A DNA stretch of 64,000 nucleotides from Amycolatopsis jejuensis (GCF_000717335.1 NZ_JNYZ01000034.1:1-64000), one strand, 5' to 3'. Counted from the stretch's first letter, positions 25,541 through 34,820 are shown. Made by a program: numbers and translations. Notes: generated from the sequence alone by a model not told the origin.

Positions 25541-26731
25541 ATGACCACACCCGACCCGGGTATCCGGGCTGCCCTGCGCATCGGCGCGGTGGGCGACGTT
25601 CTCGTCGACCGCCCCGACCCGCTGACCGCCTTCGCGCCCAGCGCGGCGCTGCTCGACCAAGTCGACGTCATGTTCGGCAACTGCGAAGCCGTGTATGCCG
25701 ATGGTGTACACCCGGCACCGAGCGCGAGCATTCCTGTGCTCGGCCGTCCGGAACACGGTGCGCACCTTGCCGAAGCGGGCTTCGACGTCATGTCGTTGGC
25801 CAACAACCACACTGTCGACGGCGGTCACGAAGGTCTTCGGCAAACCCTGCGGTTGTTGCGGGAGCAGGGAATCGTGCCGTGCGGTGGCGGCGAAAACCGC
25901 GCCGAGGCCGTCGCTCCCGCGGTGGTGGAGTACGGCGGACGCACTGTCGCGTTCCTCGCCTACACGTGCGTGTACCCGGCCGGTTATGCCGCCGGTATGG
26001 ACCGGCCGGGGCTTGCGGTGATCCGCACCCACGACATCTACACCCGTTCGGAGATGGACGCTTTCCAGTCCGGCGGTGCCCCCGAATGCGTCACCGTGGT
26101 CGATCCCCGGGACCTGCGCGAGGTCCGTGGCCACATCGCGGCGGCGCGGGAGCAGGCCGACGTCGTCGTGGTCAGCATCCACATCGGCGACGGCAGCCGC
26201 CCGGCGGTGGTCCTCGACCACGAGCTGGACCTCGCGCGGGCGGTGATCGACGCCGGTGCCGACGCGTATCTCGGGCACCACCACCACATGCTGCGCGGGG
26301 CCGAATACCACCGCGGGAAGCCGATTTTCTACGGGCTGGGGCATTTCGTCTTCGATGTTCCCGATTTCACCAGCCAGGTTCCACCGGCCATCCTGGCGCG
26401 GATGGCGGAGCACGCCGGGGAATACGGGTACGGCTACCGCGACGACGGGTACCCGCTGCTGCCGATGCACCCGGAAGCCCGGATGACCATGCTGGCGGTG
26501 CTGGACATCGACGCCGGGGGAGCGGTGTCGGCAGGCGTGGTCGTCGCGCGGATCAACCCGGCGGGACAGCCGGTTCCGCTCGACCCGGCGTCGGCCGACG
26601 GCAGCGCAGTGGTGGATTACCTCACCGACATCACGAAGCGTGCCGAGCTGTCCGGCGGGTGGCGGATCGGCGAGCGCACCCTGGCCGGAGTGCCCGTGGT
26701 GGACCTGCTCGACGGGACTCCGGGGGCATGA
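25541..26731 (+). CDS. CapA-family metallophosphatase-like protein (copy 1)
   Basis: This 396-aa protein resembles CapA/PgsA poly-gamma-glutamate proteins with a calcineurin-like fold: GAVGDVLVDRPDP (first metal Asp), MFGNCEAV, SLANNHTVDGGHEGLRQTL, FLAYTCVYPAG, VVVVSIHIGDGS and LGHHHHMLRGAEYHRGKPIFYGLGHFVFDVP (His-rich metal site). Unlike capsule CapA it has no signal peptide or membrane anchor and no capB/capC neighbours, so it should be a cytosolic hydrolase, possibly amide- or phospho-directed. It overlaps the next gene by 4 bp (ATGA). A paralogue sits at 48343-49464 in another operon of the same island. Confidence 0.82.
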   Translation: MTTPDPGIRAALRIGAVGDVLVDRPDPLTAFAPSAALLDQVDVMFGNCEAVYADGVHPAPSASIPVLGRPEHGAHLAEAGFDVMSLANNHTVDGGHEGLRQTLRLLREQGIVPCGGGENRAEAVAPAVVEYGGRTVAFLAYTCVYPAGYAAGMDRPGLAVIRTHDIYTRSEMDAFQSGGAPECVTVVDPRDLREVRGHIAAAREQADVVVVSIHIGDGSRPAVVLDHELDLARAVIDAGADAYLGHHHHMLRGAEYHRGKPIFYGLGHFVFDVPDFTSQVPPAILARMAEHAGEYGYGYRDDGYPLLPMHPEARMTMLAVLDIDAGGAVSAGVVVARINPAGQPVPLDPASADGSAVVDYLTDITKRAELSGGWRIGERTLAGVPVVDLLDGTPGA

Positions 26732-27918
26732 CCACGGTGGAGCCGGCCGGGGCCGTGCTTCCGGGCACCGACCGGTTGTTCGAGCTGCCCCAGCTGGCGA
26801 GCCTGCGGTACGGACCCACGGCGTTGCAGCATCTCGCGGAACTGGTGGACCGGGCCGGGGCGCGGCGGGTGCTGGTGGTGACCAACCCCGCCACGGTCCG
26901 GCACACCGGCGCCGTGGACCGGATCGGCGACATCCTGGGCGGGCGGCTGGCGGGTGTGTTCGCCGGTGCGGCCGCCCATGTCCCGCTGGCTGTCGTGGCC
27001 GAGGCCAGGGCTGCCGCGAAGGCCTGCAATGCAGACCTTGTGCTCGCGCTGGGCGGTGGCAGCGCGATCGACTGCGCCAAGGCCGTCGCCCTGACCGCTG
27101 CGGACCCGCGGCCGGTGGACGCAGTGCTGGCCGAGTACGAGGTGCACGGCGGCGCGTCGGCGGACGGCGAGATCCTGCCCCAGATCGCGGTACCCACCAC
27201 GTTGTCGGCTGCGGAGTACACCGCCACCTTCACCGTGACCATGCCTGCGGGCGGCAAAGTCATGTACCACAGCCCGCGCATCACTCCTGCCGACATCGTG
27301 CTCGACTCCACGCTCGTTTGTCACACTCCGGCGTGGCTGTGGGCGGCCACCGGGTTCCGCGCGATCGACCACTGTGTCGAGTGGTACCTGTCGCGCGCCC
27401 ACACCCCGTTCACGGACGCGCTCGTGCGGCACGCGCTGCCGATGCTGTGGCGCGGTTTGCCTGCGGTACTGGCCGATCCCGACGATCCGGGGGCGCGGCT
27501 CGACTGTCAGCTGGCCGCGTGGATGAGCGTGTTCGGGTCCGGGAACGTCCTCGGTGGCCTGTCCCACGCCATCGGGCATCAGTTGGGTAGCCACACGGGG
27601 ATGGCGCACGGACACACGAGCTGCGTGATGTTGCCGCATGTGCTCGACTTCAACGCGTCCGCGGCGGGGGACCGGCTCGCGGATCTTGCCCGGATCGTTG
27701 GAGCGGCCGACCACACTGCGGCGGCCTTCATCGCCGCGCTGCGGGCACTTCGGGACGGGCTCGGACTGCCCGGCACCATCGCGGAAGCCACCGCCGCGCC
27801 GGTCGACATCGACGCGATCAGCCGTGATGTGATGACCGAGGTCGCCATCGTGAACAATCCGCGGACGGTGGCCGTCGAGGACGTCGTGCTGCTGCTGTCC
27901 CGCGCGCTCCATGGCTGA
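26728..27918 (+). CDS. Iron-containing alcohol dehydrogenase / maleylacetate-reductase-like
   Basis: This is a group III metal-dependent ADH, 396 aa. The N-terminal Rossmann-like domain has VLVVTNPATV and the NAD(P)-binding LALGGGSAIDCAKAVAL. The C-terminal helical domain bears the metal ligands in ATGFRAIDHCVEWYLS, GLSHAIGHQLGSHTGMAHGHTSCVMLPHV. The AEYTATFTVTMPAGGK stretch after VPTTLSAAE resembles maleylacetate reductases, which reduce maleylacetate to 3-oxoadipate. A role in reducing or oxidising a short oxo acid or semialdehyde from the aldolase is equally possible. Start and stop overlap neighbours (ATGA at 26728; 8 bp at 27911-27918), so translation is tightly coupled. Confidence 0.85.
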   Translation: MTTVEPAGAVLPGTDRLFELPQLASLRYGPTALQHLAELVDRAGARRVLVVTNPATVRHTGAVDRIGDILGGRLAGVFAGAAAHVPLAVVAEARAAAKACNADLVLALGGGSAIDCAKAVALTAADPRPVDAVLAEYEVHGGASADGEILPQIAVPTTLSAAEYTATFTVTMPAGGKVMYHSPRITPADIVLDSTLVCHTPAWLWAATGFRAIDHCVEWYLSRAHTPFTDALVRHALPMLWRGLPAVLADPDDPGARLDCQLAAWMSVFGSGNVLGGLSHAIGHQLGSHTGMAHGHTSCVMLPHVLDFNASAAGDRLADLARIVGAADHTAAAFIAALRALRDGLGLPGTIAEATAAPVDIDAISRDVMTEVAIVNNPRTVAVEDVVLLLSRALHG

Positions 27919-29296
27919 CCCCGCCGCGCCGGTCCTGCTCGCCGGGGCGGACGCGGTGTGGGCCGGAGCGCGCGAGGACCGGCGTCTGCTGCGCAACGCG
28001 GACGTGCTGATCGACGGCGGCCGGATCGCGGCGATCGGGCCGGATCTGCCGCGTCCGCCGGGAATCGAGGTCGTCGACGCTTCGGGCTGGATCGTGCTGC
28101 CCGGTCTCGTGAACGCGCATCATCATTTGAGCCAGCAGCTCACCCGGACGCTCGCGGTCGGGCATCCGGTGGAGGACTGGCTCGCGGCGAGCTACCCGCG
28201 CTGGTCGCTGATCGACGCCGAGACCGCGTGGGCCGGTGCGCGGTGCGGGCTGGCCGAAATGGTGCTGACCGGGGTCACCACGGTCGCCGATCTGACGTAC
28301 TACTTCCCGCGCGGGCACGCCGATATCTTCGACGCCCAAGTGCGGGCTGCCGGGGAGATCGGGTGCCGTCTCGTCGCGGTGCGCGGCGGCCTGCGCGACG
28401 TCGGCGAGGCGGTGCGGCGCCGGGTCGGGTCGGCCGTGGACGAGACTGTCGAATCGGCGGAAACCCTGCTCGCCGAACTCGATCGGGTCCACACGGCGTA
28501 TCACGACCCGGGTCCCGATGCGATGGTCAAGGTCGCGGTCGGGCTGACGGAACCGCTGTGGACGGAACCGGCGTTGATGACCCGGCTCGCGGACTTCGCG
28601 CGGGAGCGTGACCTTCGCCTGCACACCCACCTGCACCCGCGCCCGTCGGACCACACGCAGGCGGGGATGGCGGTGTCCGAGCGGCTCGCCGAATGGGGCT
28701 GGTGGGGGCCGCACGTGTGGGTGGCGCACGGGACGCGCTTGTCCGCGGCGGAGCAGGAAGCCATGGCGCACCACGGAGTTGCGCTCGCGACGTGCCCGTC
28801 GTCCAATGCCCGGCTGGCCACGGCGATCCCCCCGGCGTGGCCGCTGCACCGCGCGGGCGGGATCGTCGCGGTCGGGGTGGACGGGGCGGCTTCCAACGAC
28901 GGCGGGGACTTCCTGGCCGAATGCCGGTTGACCTGGCAGCTGCAGCGGATGTCCGGGGCGCCGGGGCTCACCGAGCTGACGCCGGACGTGGTGTGGGACT
29001 GGGCGACGGCCGGTGGGGCACAGGCGCTCGGGTGGCCGGGGCTGGGGGAGCTGACCGTCGGCGGACCTGCGGATGTGGCGTGTTTCGACCTGTCCGGACC
29101 GGAGTTCGCGGGCGCGTCGGAGCCGTTGGATGCGTTGCTGCTGTGCGGAATCGGCCGCCGCGCGGAGTCGGTGTACGTCGCGGGGCGGCCGGTGGTGCGA
29201 GGTGGGCGGTTGGTGGCGGATCAGGGGGCGATCGGGCGGACCGGACACCTGGCGGCGCGCCGGTTGCGGGATCGGGCGGCGGCCAAGGGGTGGTGA
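27911..29296 (+). CDS. Amidohydrolase, 8-oxoguanine deaminase / AtzB-TrzN-like aminohydrolase
   Basis: This is a subtype III amidohydrolase, 461 aa, with all usual metal-site pieces: LPGLVNAHHHLSQQL (H70/H72), LHTHLHP, VWVAHGTRLSAAE and GVDGAASNDGGDF (Asp). The NAHHHL opening and the ASND ending are typical of 8-oxoguanine deaminases and triazine aminohydrolases, which remove an exocyclic amino or leaving group from an N-heterocycle to give an oxo group. In this island it probably starts ring catabolism by deamination. It is the last gene of the operon, with its 3' end convergent with the ThDP enzyme, 6 bp apart. Confidence 0.86.
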   Translation: MADPAAPVLLAGADAVWAGAREDRRLLRNADVLIDGGRIAAIGPDLPRPPGIEVVDASGWIVLPGLVNAHHHLSQQLTRTLAVGHPVEDWLAASYPRWSLIDAETAWAGARCGLAEMVLTGVTTVADLTYYFPRGHADIFDAQVRAAGEIGCRLVAVRGGLRDVGEAVRRRVGSAVDETVESAETLLAELDRVHTAYHDPGPDAMVKVAVGLTEPLWTEPALMTRLADFARERDLRLHTHLHPRPSDHTQAGMAVSERLAEWGWWGPHVWVAHGTRLSAAEQEAMAHHGVALATCPSSNARLATAIPPAWPLHRAGGIVAVGVDGAASNDGGDFLAECRLTWQLQRMSGAPGLTELTPDVVWDWATAGGAQALGWPGLGELTVGGPADVACFDLSGPEFAGASEPLDALLLCGIGRRAESVYVAGRPVVRGGRLVADQGAIGRTGHLAARRLRDRAAAKGW

Positions 29297-29302
29297 CCCG
29301 GC

Positions 29303-30922
29303 TCAGGTTCCGATTGCTTGCGGGGCTGGGAGTCCCTTGATCTTGCGGAAGGTGTCGCTGACGGCGGCCGGGTCGACGACCAGGTCGATCAAGGCCGGTC
29401 CGGGTCCGGTGAGGTAGCCGGGCAATCGGGCCAGTCCGGCGGGGTCGGTGATGCGGATTGCCCTGGCGCCCATGGCGGTGGCGATGTCGGCGAAGCGCGG
29501 GGCCGGGTAGTCGGCTGATTCGGTGGCCAGGCCGTCGGCGACCAAGGTGTGCCGTTCGATTCCGAAGCCGCCGTCGTTCAGTACGAGGACCGTCAGCGGT
29601 GCCTGGGTCCGCACGGCCGTTTCGAACTCGTGCAGGCACATCGCGGCGGCGCCGTCGCCCAGTACGGCCAGTACCCGGCGGCCGCCGAGGCCGAGGGCGG
29701 CGCCCAGGGCCAGCGGAAGGCTCTGCGCGATGGAGCCGAACGAGAAGCCGTGCGTGAACGAGCGTGGCCGGGACGGGCCGAGCAGCTGGGTCGCCCAGAT
29801 GCAGACGTGGCCGCCGTCCACCACCACAGCGACGTCCTCGGGGAGTGCCTCAGCCACTGCCGCGCAGGCCGTTTGCGGGTGCAGCGCCGAGGAAAACGAC
29901 ACCACATCGGGAACCGCCGGTGGTACCTGGCGCCGGAACGGCCGCGCGCCCGGGCGGCAGATGGCCAGCAGGTGCGCGGCGGTCCGCGCGCTGTCACCCA
30001 GCACGGCCAGCGTCGGGTCGGTGAAGCGGCCGAACGCCTGCGGGTCGGTGTCCACCTGGATGATGCGGGCGCCGGGGGTGAAGGCGCCGCCAGTTGTCGT
30101 CCAGTTGTTGAGGGAGGCGCCGAACGCCAGGACACAATCTGCCTCGGCGAGGGCGGCGCTCGCTGCCGGGTCGCCGAGGCCACCGGCCACCCCGAGATAC
30201 GCGGGACGGCCGGCGAAGTTTCCCTTGGCCAGCAAGGTGGTGACGATCGGTGCGCCCAGCCGGTCGGACAGCGCGGAGATGCCGCTGATCGCGTCGTCCG
30301 TGCTCGCTCCCCGCCCGGCCAGCAGGACCGGCCGGGCGGACTCGCCGACCAGCGCCGCGATGGCGGCGACAGTCGGCGAGTCCGGAACTGCCGTGGTGAC
30401 CGCCGGGACGGTCACCGGAACATCGGGGCACCCGGCCAGCTGCACGTCGGTCGGCGCGTGCAGCAGGACGGTCCGGCCATCACCGCATCGCCGCAGCGCC
30501 TCGCTCAAGGCGGACGCCATCTGGCCGGGCGAAGTGATGCTGACGCAATCCGCTCCGAGTACCGCGGCGAACGCAGGCTGGTCGAGCCGCTGGAGATTGT
30601 GCTGATCGTCGGCGGCCAGGCCACCGGCGATCACCAGCAGCCGGGAGCTGTGCGCGGCGGCGGTGGCCAGCGAGGTGGCGGTGTTGGTGAGCCCTGGCCC
30701 GTGCGTCACCGTCGCCACGCCCAGCTTGCCGGTGAGCCTGCTGTACCCGTCGGCCATCGCGACCGCGCCCTGCTCGTGCCGGGCGTGCACGACGCGGATT
30801 CCCTTGCCGGCCGTGAGTTCGGCCAGCAGCCGCAGGTTGCCGTCGCCCATCACAGCGAACACGGTGTCCACGCCGTGCTCGATCAGGGTGCGGGCGAGCA
30901 GCCGGTATCCGGGAATCAGCAT
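29303..30922 (-). CDS. Thiamine-diphosphate-dependent decarboxylase/synthase
   Basis: This is a 539-aa enzyme of the acetolactate synthase / benzoylformate decarboxylase superfamily. The PYR domain carries the catalytic Glu E50 in VVHARHEQGAVAMADGYSRLTG; the central FAD-like domain follows (about 190-330); the PP domain has the ThDP motif VLAVLGDGAAAMCLHEFETAVRTQAPLTVLVLNDGGFG. It may decarboxylate or carboligate a 2-oxo acid, perhaps one produced by the aminotransferase upstream in the same operon. A longer upstream open frame is shadow of the dihydropyrimidinase gene. ATG 30922 overlaps that gene's stop by 7 bp, and it is last in a six-gene operon. Confidence 0.86.
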   Translation of the reverse strand: MLIPGYRLLARTLIEHGVDTVFAVMGDGNLRLLAELTAGKGIRVVHARHEQGAVAMADGYSRLTGKLGVATVTHGPGLTNTATSLATAAAHSSRLLVIAGGLAADDQHNLQRLDQPAFAAVLGADCVSITSPGQMASALSEALRRCGDGRTVLLHAPTDVQLAGCPDVPVTVPAVTTAVPDSPTVAAIAALVGESARPVLLAGRGASTDDAISGISALSDRLGAPIVTTLLAKGNFAGRPAYLGVAGGLGDPAASAALAEADCVLAFGASLNNWTTTGGAFTPGARIIQVDTDPQAFGRFTDPTLAVLGDSARTAAHLLAICRPGARPFRRQVPPAVPDVVSFSSALHPQTACAAVAEALPEDVAVVVDGGHVCIWATQLLGPSRPRSFTHGFSFGSIAQSLPLALGAALGLGGRRVLAVLGDGAAAMCLHEFETAVRTQAPLTVLVLNDGGFGIERHTLVADGLATESADYPAPRFADIATAMGARAIRITDPAGLARLPGYLTGPGPALIDLVVDPAAVSDTFRKIKGLPAPQAIGT

Positions 30923-32337
30923 GCTGGGCGCCTGGCCACGTCGGCGGCGAGTTTCTGGTGCTGCAGCCGGCCGGTCGGGCCGCAGGTCAGCTCGCCCTTC
31001 TCCATGATGACCGTACCGCGCAGCACCGTCATCATGTTCCGCGCCGACGCCTGGAATCCTTCCCACGGCGAGTAATCCGCCTCGTGCAGATCGGTCGCGG
31101 TCACCGCGTAGGTCTGCGACGTGTCGAGTACCGCGAGGTCGGCGTCGCTGCCGATGGCGATGGCGCCCTTGCGCGGGTACATGCCCATGATCTTGGCCGC
31201 GTTCGCCGACGTCATGTCCACGAACCTGGTCAGGTCGACCCCGCGCCGCACCACGCCCTCGGTGTACGCGACCGCCATCCGCATTTCGACCCCGGCGTGG
31301 CCACCGGTGGCGTCCAGGATGGTGTTCCCGCGCGTCTTCACTTCCAGGTCCGTGCACACGCCGTCGGTGGCCAGCGTGCTGACGGTACCGGCGAGCAGCC
31401 CCGCCCACATCGCGTCCCGGTCCACTTCGGACTTCAGCGACGGGTACGTGTGGTAGATCGCGCCGTGCTCCCGGCCGTAGTCCTCGTCGGTGAAATGCGC
31501 GTAGTGGGGCAGGATTTCGCCGTACACGGCCTGGCCGCGGCCGCGCGCTTCGGCGATCGCGTCGAGCCCTTCCTTCGCGCTGACGTGCATCAGGTAGATC
31601 GGCGCGCCGACGTGCTCGGCCAAGGTGATCACGCGCTGGAACGACAGCTTCTCGGACAGGCTGTTGTGCGCGTGCGACATGTACTCCAGCCCGACTTTAC
31701 CCTGGCGCTGCAGGCGTTTGTAGGCGTACATGACGATGTCGTCGTCCTCGCCGTGCACGCACAGCATCGCGCCGGCCTCGGCGGTCTTCTCCATCAGGCC
31801 CCAGATGTGCCCGATGTCGGTCTTCTGCTTGGGCCGGGTGGGCGTGGTGTCGGTCATCCAGACCTTGTAGCTGCCGTGCCCGTTGGCGACCGCGTCCGGC
31901 ACCTGCTCCAGTACCTCGAACGGGATTTCCGGCTGGTTGAACGTGCCGTGCAGGGCGAAGTCGGTGTGCGAGAAGCCGGACCACTCCGCCGCCTTGCGGG
32001 CGAAGCTCTGCTCCAGCTCGTCTCCCGGCTTCCAGTGCGCGAAGTCGACCAAGGTGGTGGTACCGCCGAATACCGCGCCTTCGCTGACCCGGTCGGGGCC
32101 GAAGCATTTGATCCCGCTCTCGGCGGCCGTCGGCAGTACCGAGTTGGTGTGGACGTGCGGGTCGACACCGCCGGGGACGACGAGCATTCCGGCACAGTCG
32201 ACGACCCGGGCGGCGTCGTCGACCGTCTCGTCGGTGGCGCGGAGGCTGACGATCACGCCGTCCTTGATGCCGATGTCCAGGCGTGCCGCGCCTGCCGGGG
32301 TGACGACGAGTCCGTTGCGGAGCAAGAGATCGAGCAT
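30916..32337 (-). CDS. Dihydropyrimidinase/hydantoinase-like cyclic amidohydrolase
   Basis: This 473-aa amidohydrolase opens cyclic imides or ureides. PGGVDPHVHT gives the first metal pair (H61, H63). K158 in GHGSYKVWMTDT is the carboxylated bridging lysine. MLCVHGEDDDI, PIYLMHVSAKEG and STLATDGVCTDLE supply the remaining His/Asp positions. The lysine context (YKVWMTDT) and LATDGVCTD differ from ordinary dihydropyrimidinases (usually FKxFMAY and SDHCP), so the substrate is likely not dihydrouracil. It lies in an operon with a formamidase and an isochorismatase-fold hydrolase, a logical set for stepwise ureide breakdown. Confidence 0.85.
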   Translation of the reverse strand: MLDLLLRNGLVVTPAGAARLDIGIKDGVIVSLRATDETVDDAARVVDCAGMLVVPGGVDPHVHTNSVLPTAAESGIKCFGPDRVSEGAVFGGTTTLVDFAHWKPGDELEQSFARKAAEWSGFSHTDFALHGTFNQPEIPFEVLEQVPDAVANGHGSYKVWMTDTTPTRPKQKTDIGHIWGLMEKTAEAGAMLCVHGEDDDIVMYAYKRLQRQGKVGLEYMSHAHNSLSEKLSFQRVITLAEHVGAPIYLMHVSAKEGLDAIAEARGRGQAVYGEILPHYAHFTDEDYGREHGAIYHTYPSLKSEVDRDAMWAGLLAGTVSTLATDGVCTDLEVKTRGNTILDATGGHAGVEMRMAVAYTEGVVRRGVDLTRFVDMTSANAAKIMGMYPRKGAIAIGSDADLAVLDTSQTYAVTATDLHEADYSPWEGFQASARNMMTVLRGTVIMEKGELTCGPTGRLQHQKLAADVARRPAC

Positions 32338-32353
32338 GATCGGGCCTTTCGGA

Positions 32354-33259
32354 TCAGAGTGCCGGGCACCGGAGGAGGTCGCGGTGCCGGGGGGAGCGGA
32401 ACGCGCTGAAGGGAACGCCGACGCGCGCGGACAGCCGGGGGTTGACCAGCTGGCAGACGCCGACGTTGCCCGCGGCGCTCACGAACATCGCGGCTTCTTC
32501 GGGGGTCCAGCCGCGGTCGGCGACGAGGAGGGCGAGCATGTCGTCGAGGGCCGCTCGCGCGGCCTCGTCGAGGCTTTCCCCGTCGCCGATGGTGAAAACG
32601 GTGTCCGGGGTGAGCACGATCGGCCGCGCCAACGGGAGATCGGTGAGCACCGCGCAGCTCAGCTCGATCTCGCCCGCGGTTTCCACCGCGGTCATCGACG
32701 ACTCGCCATCCCCTTGTGCCGCATGGAGATCACCCGCGTACAGCAGCGCGCCGTCGACCTGGACCGGCAGCAGGACACTGCAACCGGCGCGGACCTCCCG
32801 GCAGTCCATGTTGCCGCCGAACCCGCCGACCGTGCTGGAGCTGGGCGCCGGACCGGCGGGGGAGACCCCGATCTTGCCGACCATCGGGTCGAGCGGGATC
32901 GGGGTGTCGTCGTCGAACCAGACCTGCCCGTCACGGATCCGCACGACACGGTGGGTCCGCGCCATGTGGTGGCTGAAGGCGCCACGGCCGGGGATGGTGA
33001 CCATGGCGCCCGCGTCGGCCAGCCGGATGCGGCGGACGTCCACTCGCAGCACGGTTCCGGCCGCCGCGCCCTGCACGTGGACCGGTCCGGTGATCGGGAT
33101 GGCCATGCGCTCGTACTCGTCGCTGACCCCGAACAGTTCGTTGTCGAGCAGGCTGGCCGCGCGCAGGGTGAACACCTCGCCCGGCTCGACCCGCAGTGCC
33201 GGGGGCACCGTGGAGTCGAAGCGGGCGTGGGTGTGGTCGATGCCGAGGCAGGTGTTCAC
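32354..33259 (-). CDS. Acetamidase/formamidase family protein
   Basis: This 301-aa protein matches the FmdA/AmdA family: LRVEPGEVFTLRAASLLDNEL, NPITGPVHVQGAAAGTVLRVDV-like core (here IPITGPVHV), GGFGGNMDCREVRAGCSVLLPVQVDGALLYAGDLHAAQGDGE and the late MFVSAAGNVGVCQLVNP. These are zinc-type hydrolases releasing ammonia from formamide or acetamide. In the pathway it could remove a formyl- or carbamoyl-type amide after ring opening. GTG 33259 is used because it overlaps the aminotransferase stop as GTGA; a longer frame to 33280 would overlap more. Confidence 0.87.
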   Translation of the reverse strand: MNTCLGIDHTHARFDSTVPPALRVEPGEVFTLRAASLLDNELFGVSDEYERMAIPITGPVHVQGAAAGTVLRVDVRRIRLADAGAMVTIPGRGAFSHHMARTHRVVRIRDGQVWFDDDTPIPLDPMVGKIGVSPAGPAPSSSTVGGFGGNMDCREVRAGCSVLLPVQVDGALLYAGDLHAAQGDGESSMTAVETAGEIELSCAVLTDLPLARPIVLTPDTVFTIGDGESLDEAARAALDDMLALLVADRGWTPEEAAMFVSAAGNVGVCQLVNPRLSARVGVPFSAFRSPRHRDLLRCPAL

Positions 33260-34185
33260 GGGTACACCGGGGTCGTCCACGGATGCGTGGTCTGGCCCAG
33301 CACCGCCTGCCGGAACCGGACCTGCAGCTCCCGGGTGACCGGACCGGCTTCGCCGTCACCGATCTGCATCCGGTCCACCGAACGGAGATGGTTCACCTCG
33401 GCCGCGCTGCCGCACACGAACGCTTCCTCGGCCGAGTACAGCTCCGTACGGTCGATCGAACGGACGTCCACCTCGAGCCCGGCGTCCCGCGCGAGCTGCA
33501 GCACGCTGTCGCGGGTGACCCCTTCCAGGATGCTGTCGGTGACCGGCGGCGTGGCGAGCCGGCCGTGGCGCACGATGAAGAGGTTGTAGCCGGGCCCTTC
33601 GGACACGTGCCCGTCGGTGGTCATCAGCAGCGCCGCGTTGTACCCGTGCCGGGTGGCTTCCAGCTGCGCCAGCCTGCCGTTCTGGTAGTTCGCGATCGAC
33701 TTGATCCGGGGTGGCATCGACCGGTCCGACAGCCGGGCCCAGCTGCTGATCTGCGCGTCCAGCCCGGTGGCGCCGAAGTAGTTGCCCATCGGGATGGCCG
33801 CCATGAACACCGTCGCCGGTCCGCGGTCGTGGGGTTTCCCGTCGGCGGAGTCGACGAACACCTGTGCCCGCATGTGCAGATCGGTGCGCAGGTCGTTGGC
33901 CCGGATCAGCCCGGTCATCTGTTCCTGCAGGTCGCCGATGTCGGTGGGACCGTCGATCTCCACCACCCGCATGGAGTCGACCAACCGGCGGAAGTGGGCG
34001 TCGAGCCGGAATCCGTACAGCTGCCCGGCATCGGCCGACCAGTAGGCGCGGAACCCTTCGAAGACCCCGACGCCGTACTTGAGAGTGCTGGAGAGCACGT
34101 GCAGCCGGGCGTCGGCGTAGTCGACGAGTTTGCCGTCGTGCAGGAGAAATCGCGGGTGCTTCGGCTCGGCGGTGGCCGCGGACAT
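33256..34185 (-). CDS. Class IV aminotransferase (branched-chain / D-amino acid type)
   Basis: This is a fold-type IV PLP enzyme, 309 aa. VLSSTLKYGVGVFEGFRAYW, the PLP-lysine segment PPRIKSIANYQNGRLAQLEA, MTTDGHVSEGPGYNLFIVRHGRLATPP and ITDSILEGVTRDSVL-like SILEGVTRDSVLQLARDAG are typical of IlvE-like enzymes. It moves an amino group between an amino acid and 2-oxoglutarate. In this operon it may collect or donate amino nitrogen and feed a 2-oxo acid to the ThDP enzyme. ATG 34185 has AGAGG 6 bases upstream; ATG 34191 touches that site and is less likely. Confidence 0.87.
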   Translation of the reverse strand: MSAATAEPKHPRFLLHDGKLVDYADARLHVLSSTLKYGVGVFEGFRAYWSADAGQLYGFRLDAHFRRLVDSMRVVEIDGPTDIGDLQEQMTGLIRANDLRTDLHMRAQVFVDSADGKPHDRGPATVFMAAIPMGNYFGATGLDAQISSWARLSDRSMPPRIKSIANYQNGRLAQLEATRHGYNAALLMTTDGHVSEGPGYNLFIVRHGRLATPPVTDSILEGVTRDSVLQLARDAGLEVDVRSIDRTELYSAEEAFVCGSAAEVNHLRSVDRMQIGDGEAGPVTRELQVRFRQAVLGQTTHPWTTPVYP

Positions 34186-34187
34186 GG

Positions 34188-34820
34188 TCATCCTCTCGCT
34201 TCGTCGATCAGCTTCACGATGGTGTCCGAATCGGTCACCGTGCCGTGAAAGATCGCGTGGTTCTTCATGCTTGCTTCGTGCAGGTCGGGCCAGGTGGAGG
34301 CGCAGCCGTCCCGCGCGACGATCACCTGCAGGTCGCGGGCGTAGGCGTCGCGGACCGTGGCGTCGACGCAGTAGCTGCTGCTGACCCCGCAGACGATCAC
34401 CGTGCCGATGCCCCGCATGCGCAGCTGCAGTTCCAGCCCGGTGCCGTAGAAGGCACTGGCCCGGTGCTTGACGATGCGGGTGTCGTTGCGAGCCAAGTCG
34501 AGGAACTCGTCGATCAGCTCCGCGTCCCAAGTCCCTTGGAGACACGGCGGGTCGGCGAGTTCCGCCTGCGGGTTGGTCAGCCTGCTGCGGTCGATCGACA
34601 CGTCCTGGGGCAGGTGCTCCTGGATCGACCAGAACACCGGCATCCTGGCCCCGTGCGCCGCCTGGACAAGCGCTGTCACATTCGGGATGACCGCGCGGAG
34701 CGGATCGATCGGACCTGCTTTCGCGACCGTGCCGTCGGGATGACAGAACCCGTTCTGCATGTCGACGACGATCACGGCGGTGGAGCGGGAGTCGAGTTCA
34801 TCAAGGCGCATGGCGATCAT
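34188..34820 (-). CDS. Isochorismatase-fold cysteine hydrolase
   Basis: This 210-aa hydrolase has the conserved triad: D20 in VIVVDMQNGFCHPDG, Lys in TRIVKHRASAFYGTGLELQLRMRG and the nucleophile Cys in VIVCGVSSSYCVDATVRDAYARD. Characterised relatives act as N-carbamoylsarcosine amidase, ureidoacrylate amidohydrolase (RutB), maleamate amidase or biuret hydrolase. Those reactions would complete hydrolysis of a ring-opened ureide, and the neighbours support this. The ATG overlaps the stop of the solute-binding protein gene (ATGA), and the stop lies 2 bp before the aminotransferase start. Confidence 0.86.
   Translation of the reverse strand: MIAMRLDELDSRSTAVIVVDMQNGFCHPDGTVAKAGPIDPLRAVIPNVTALVQAAHGARMPVFWSIQEHLPQDVSIDRSRLTNPQAELADPPCLQGTWDAELIDEFLDLARNDTRIVKHRASAFYGTGLELQLRMRGIGTVIVCGVSSSYCVDATVRDAYARDLQVIVARDGCASTWPDLHEASMKNHAIFHGTVTDSDTIVKLIDEARG

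Noticed and set aside
25541..26731. Capsule (poly-gamma-glutamate) synthesis locus
   Set aside because: CapB/CapC partners, signal peptides and membrane anchors are absent. The gene is embedded in a catabolic operon.
30923..31408. N-terminal extension of the ThDP enzyme to 701 residues
   Set aside because: The extension lies antiparallel-in-frame over the dihydropyrimidinase gene and has no ThDP-domain features. The enzyme starts naturally at MLIPGYRLLARTLIEHGVDTVF.
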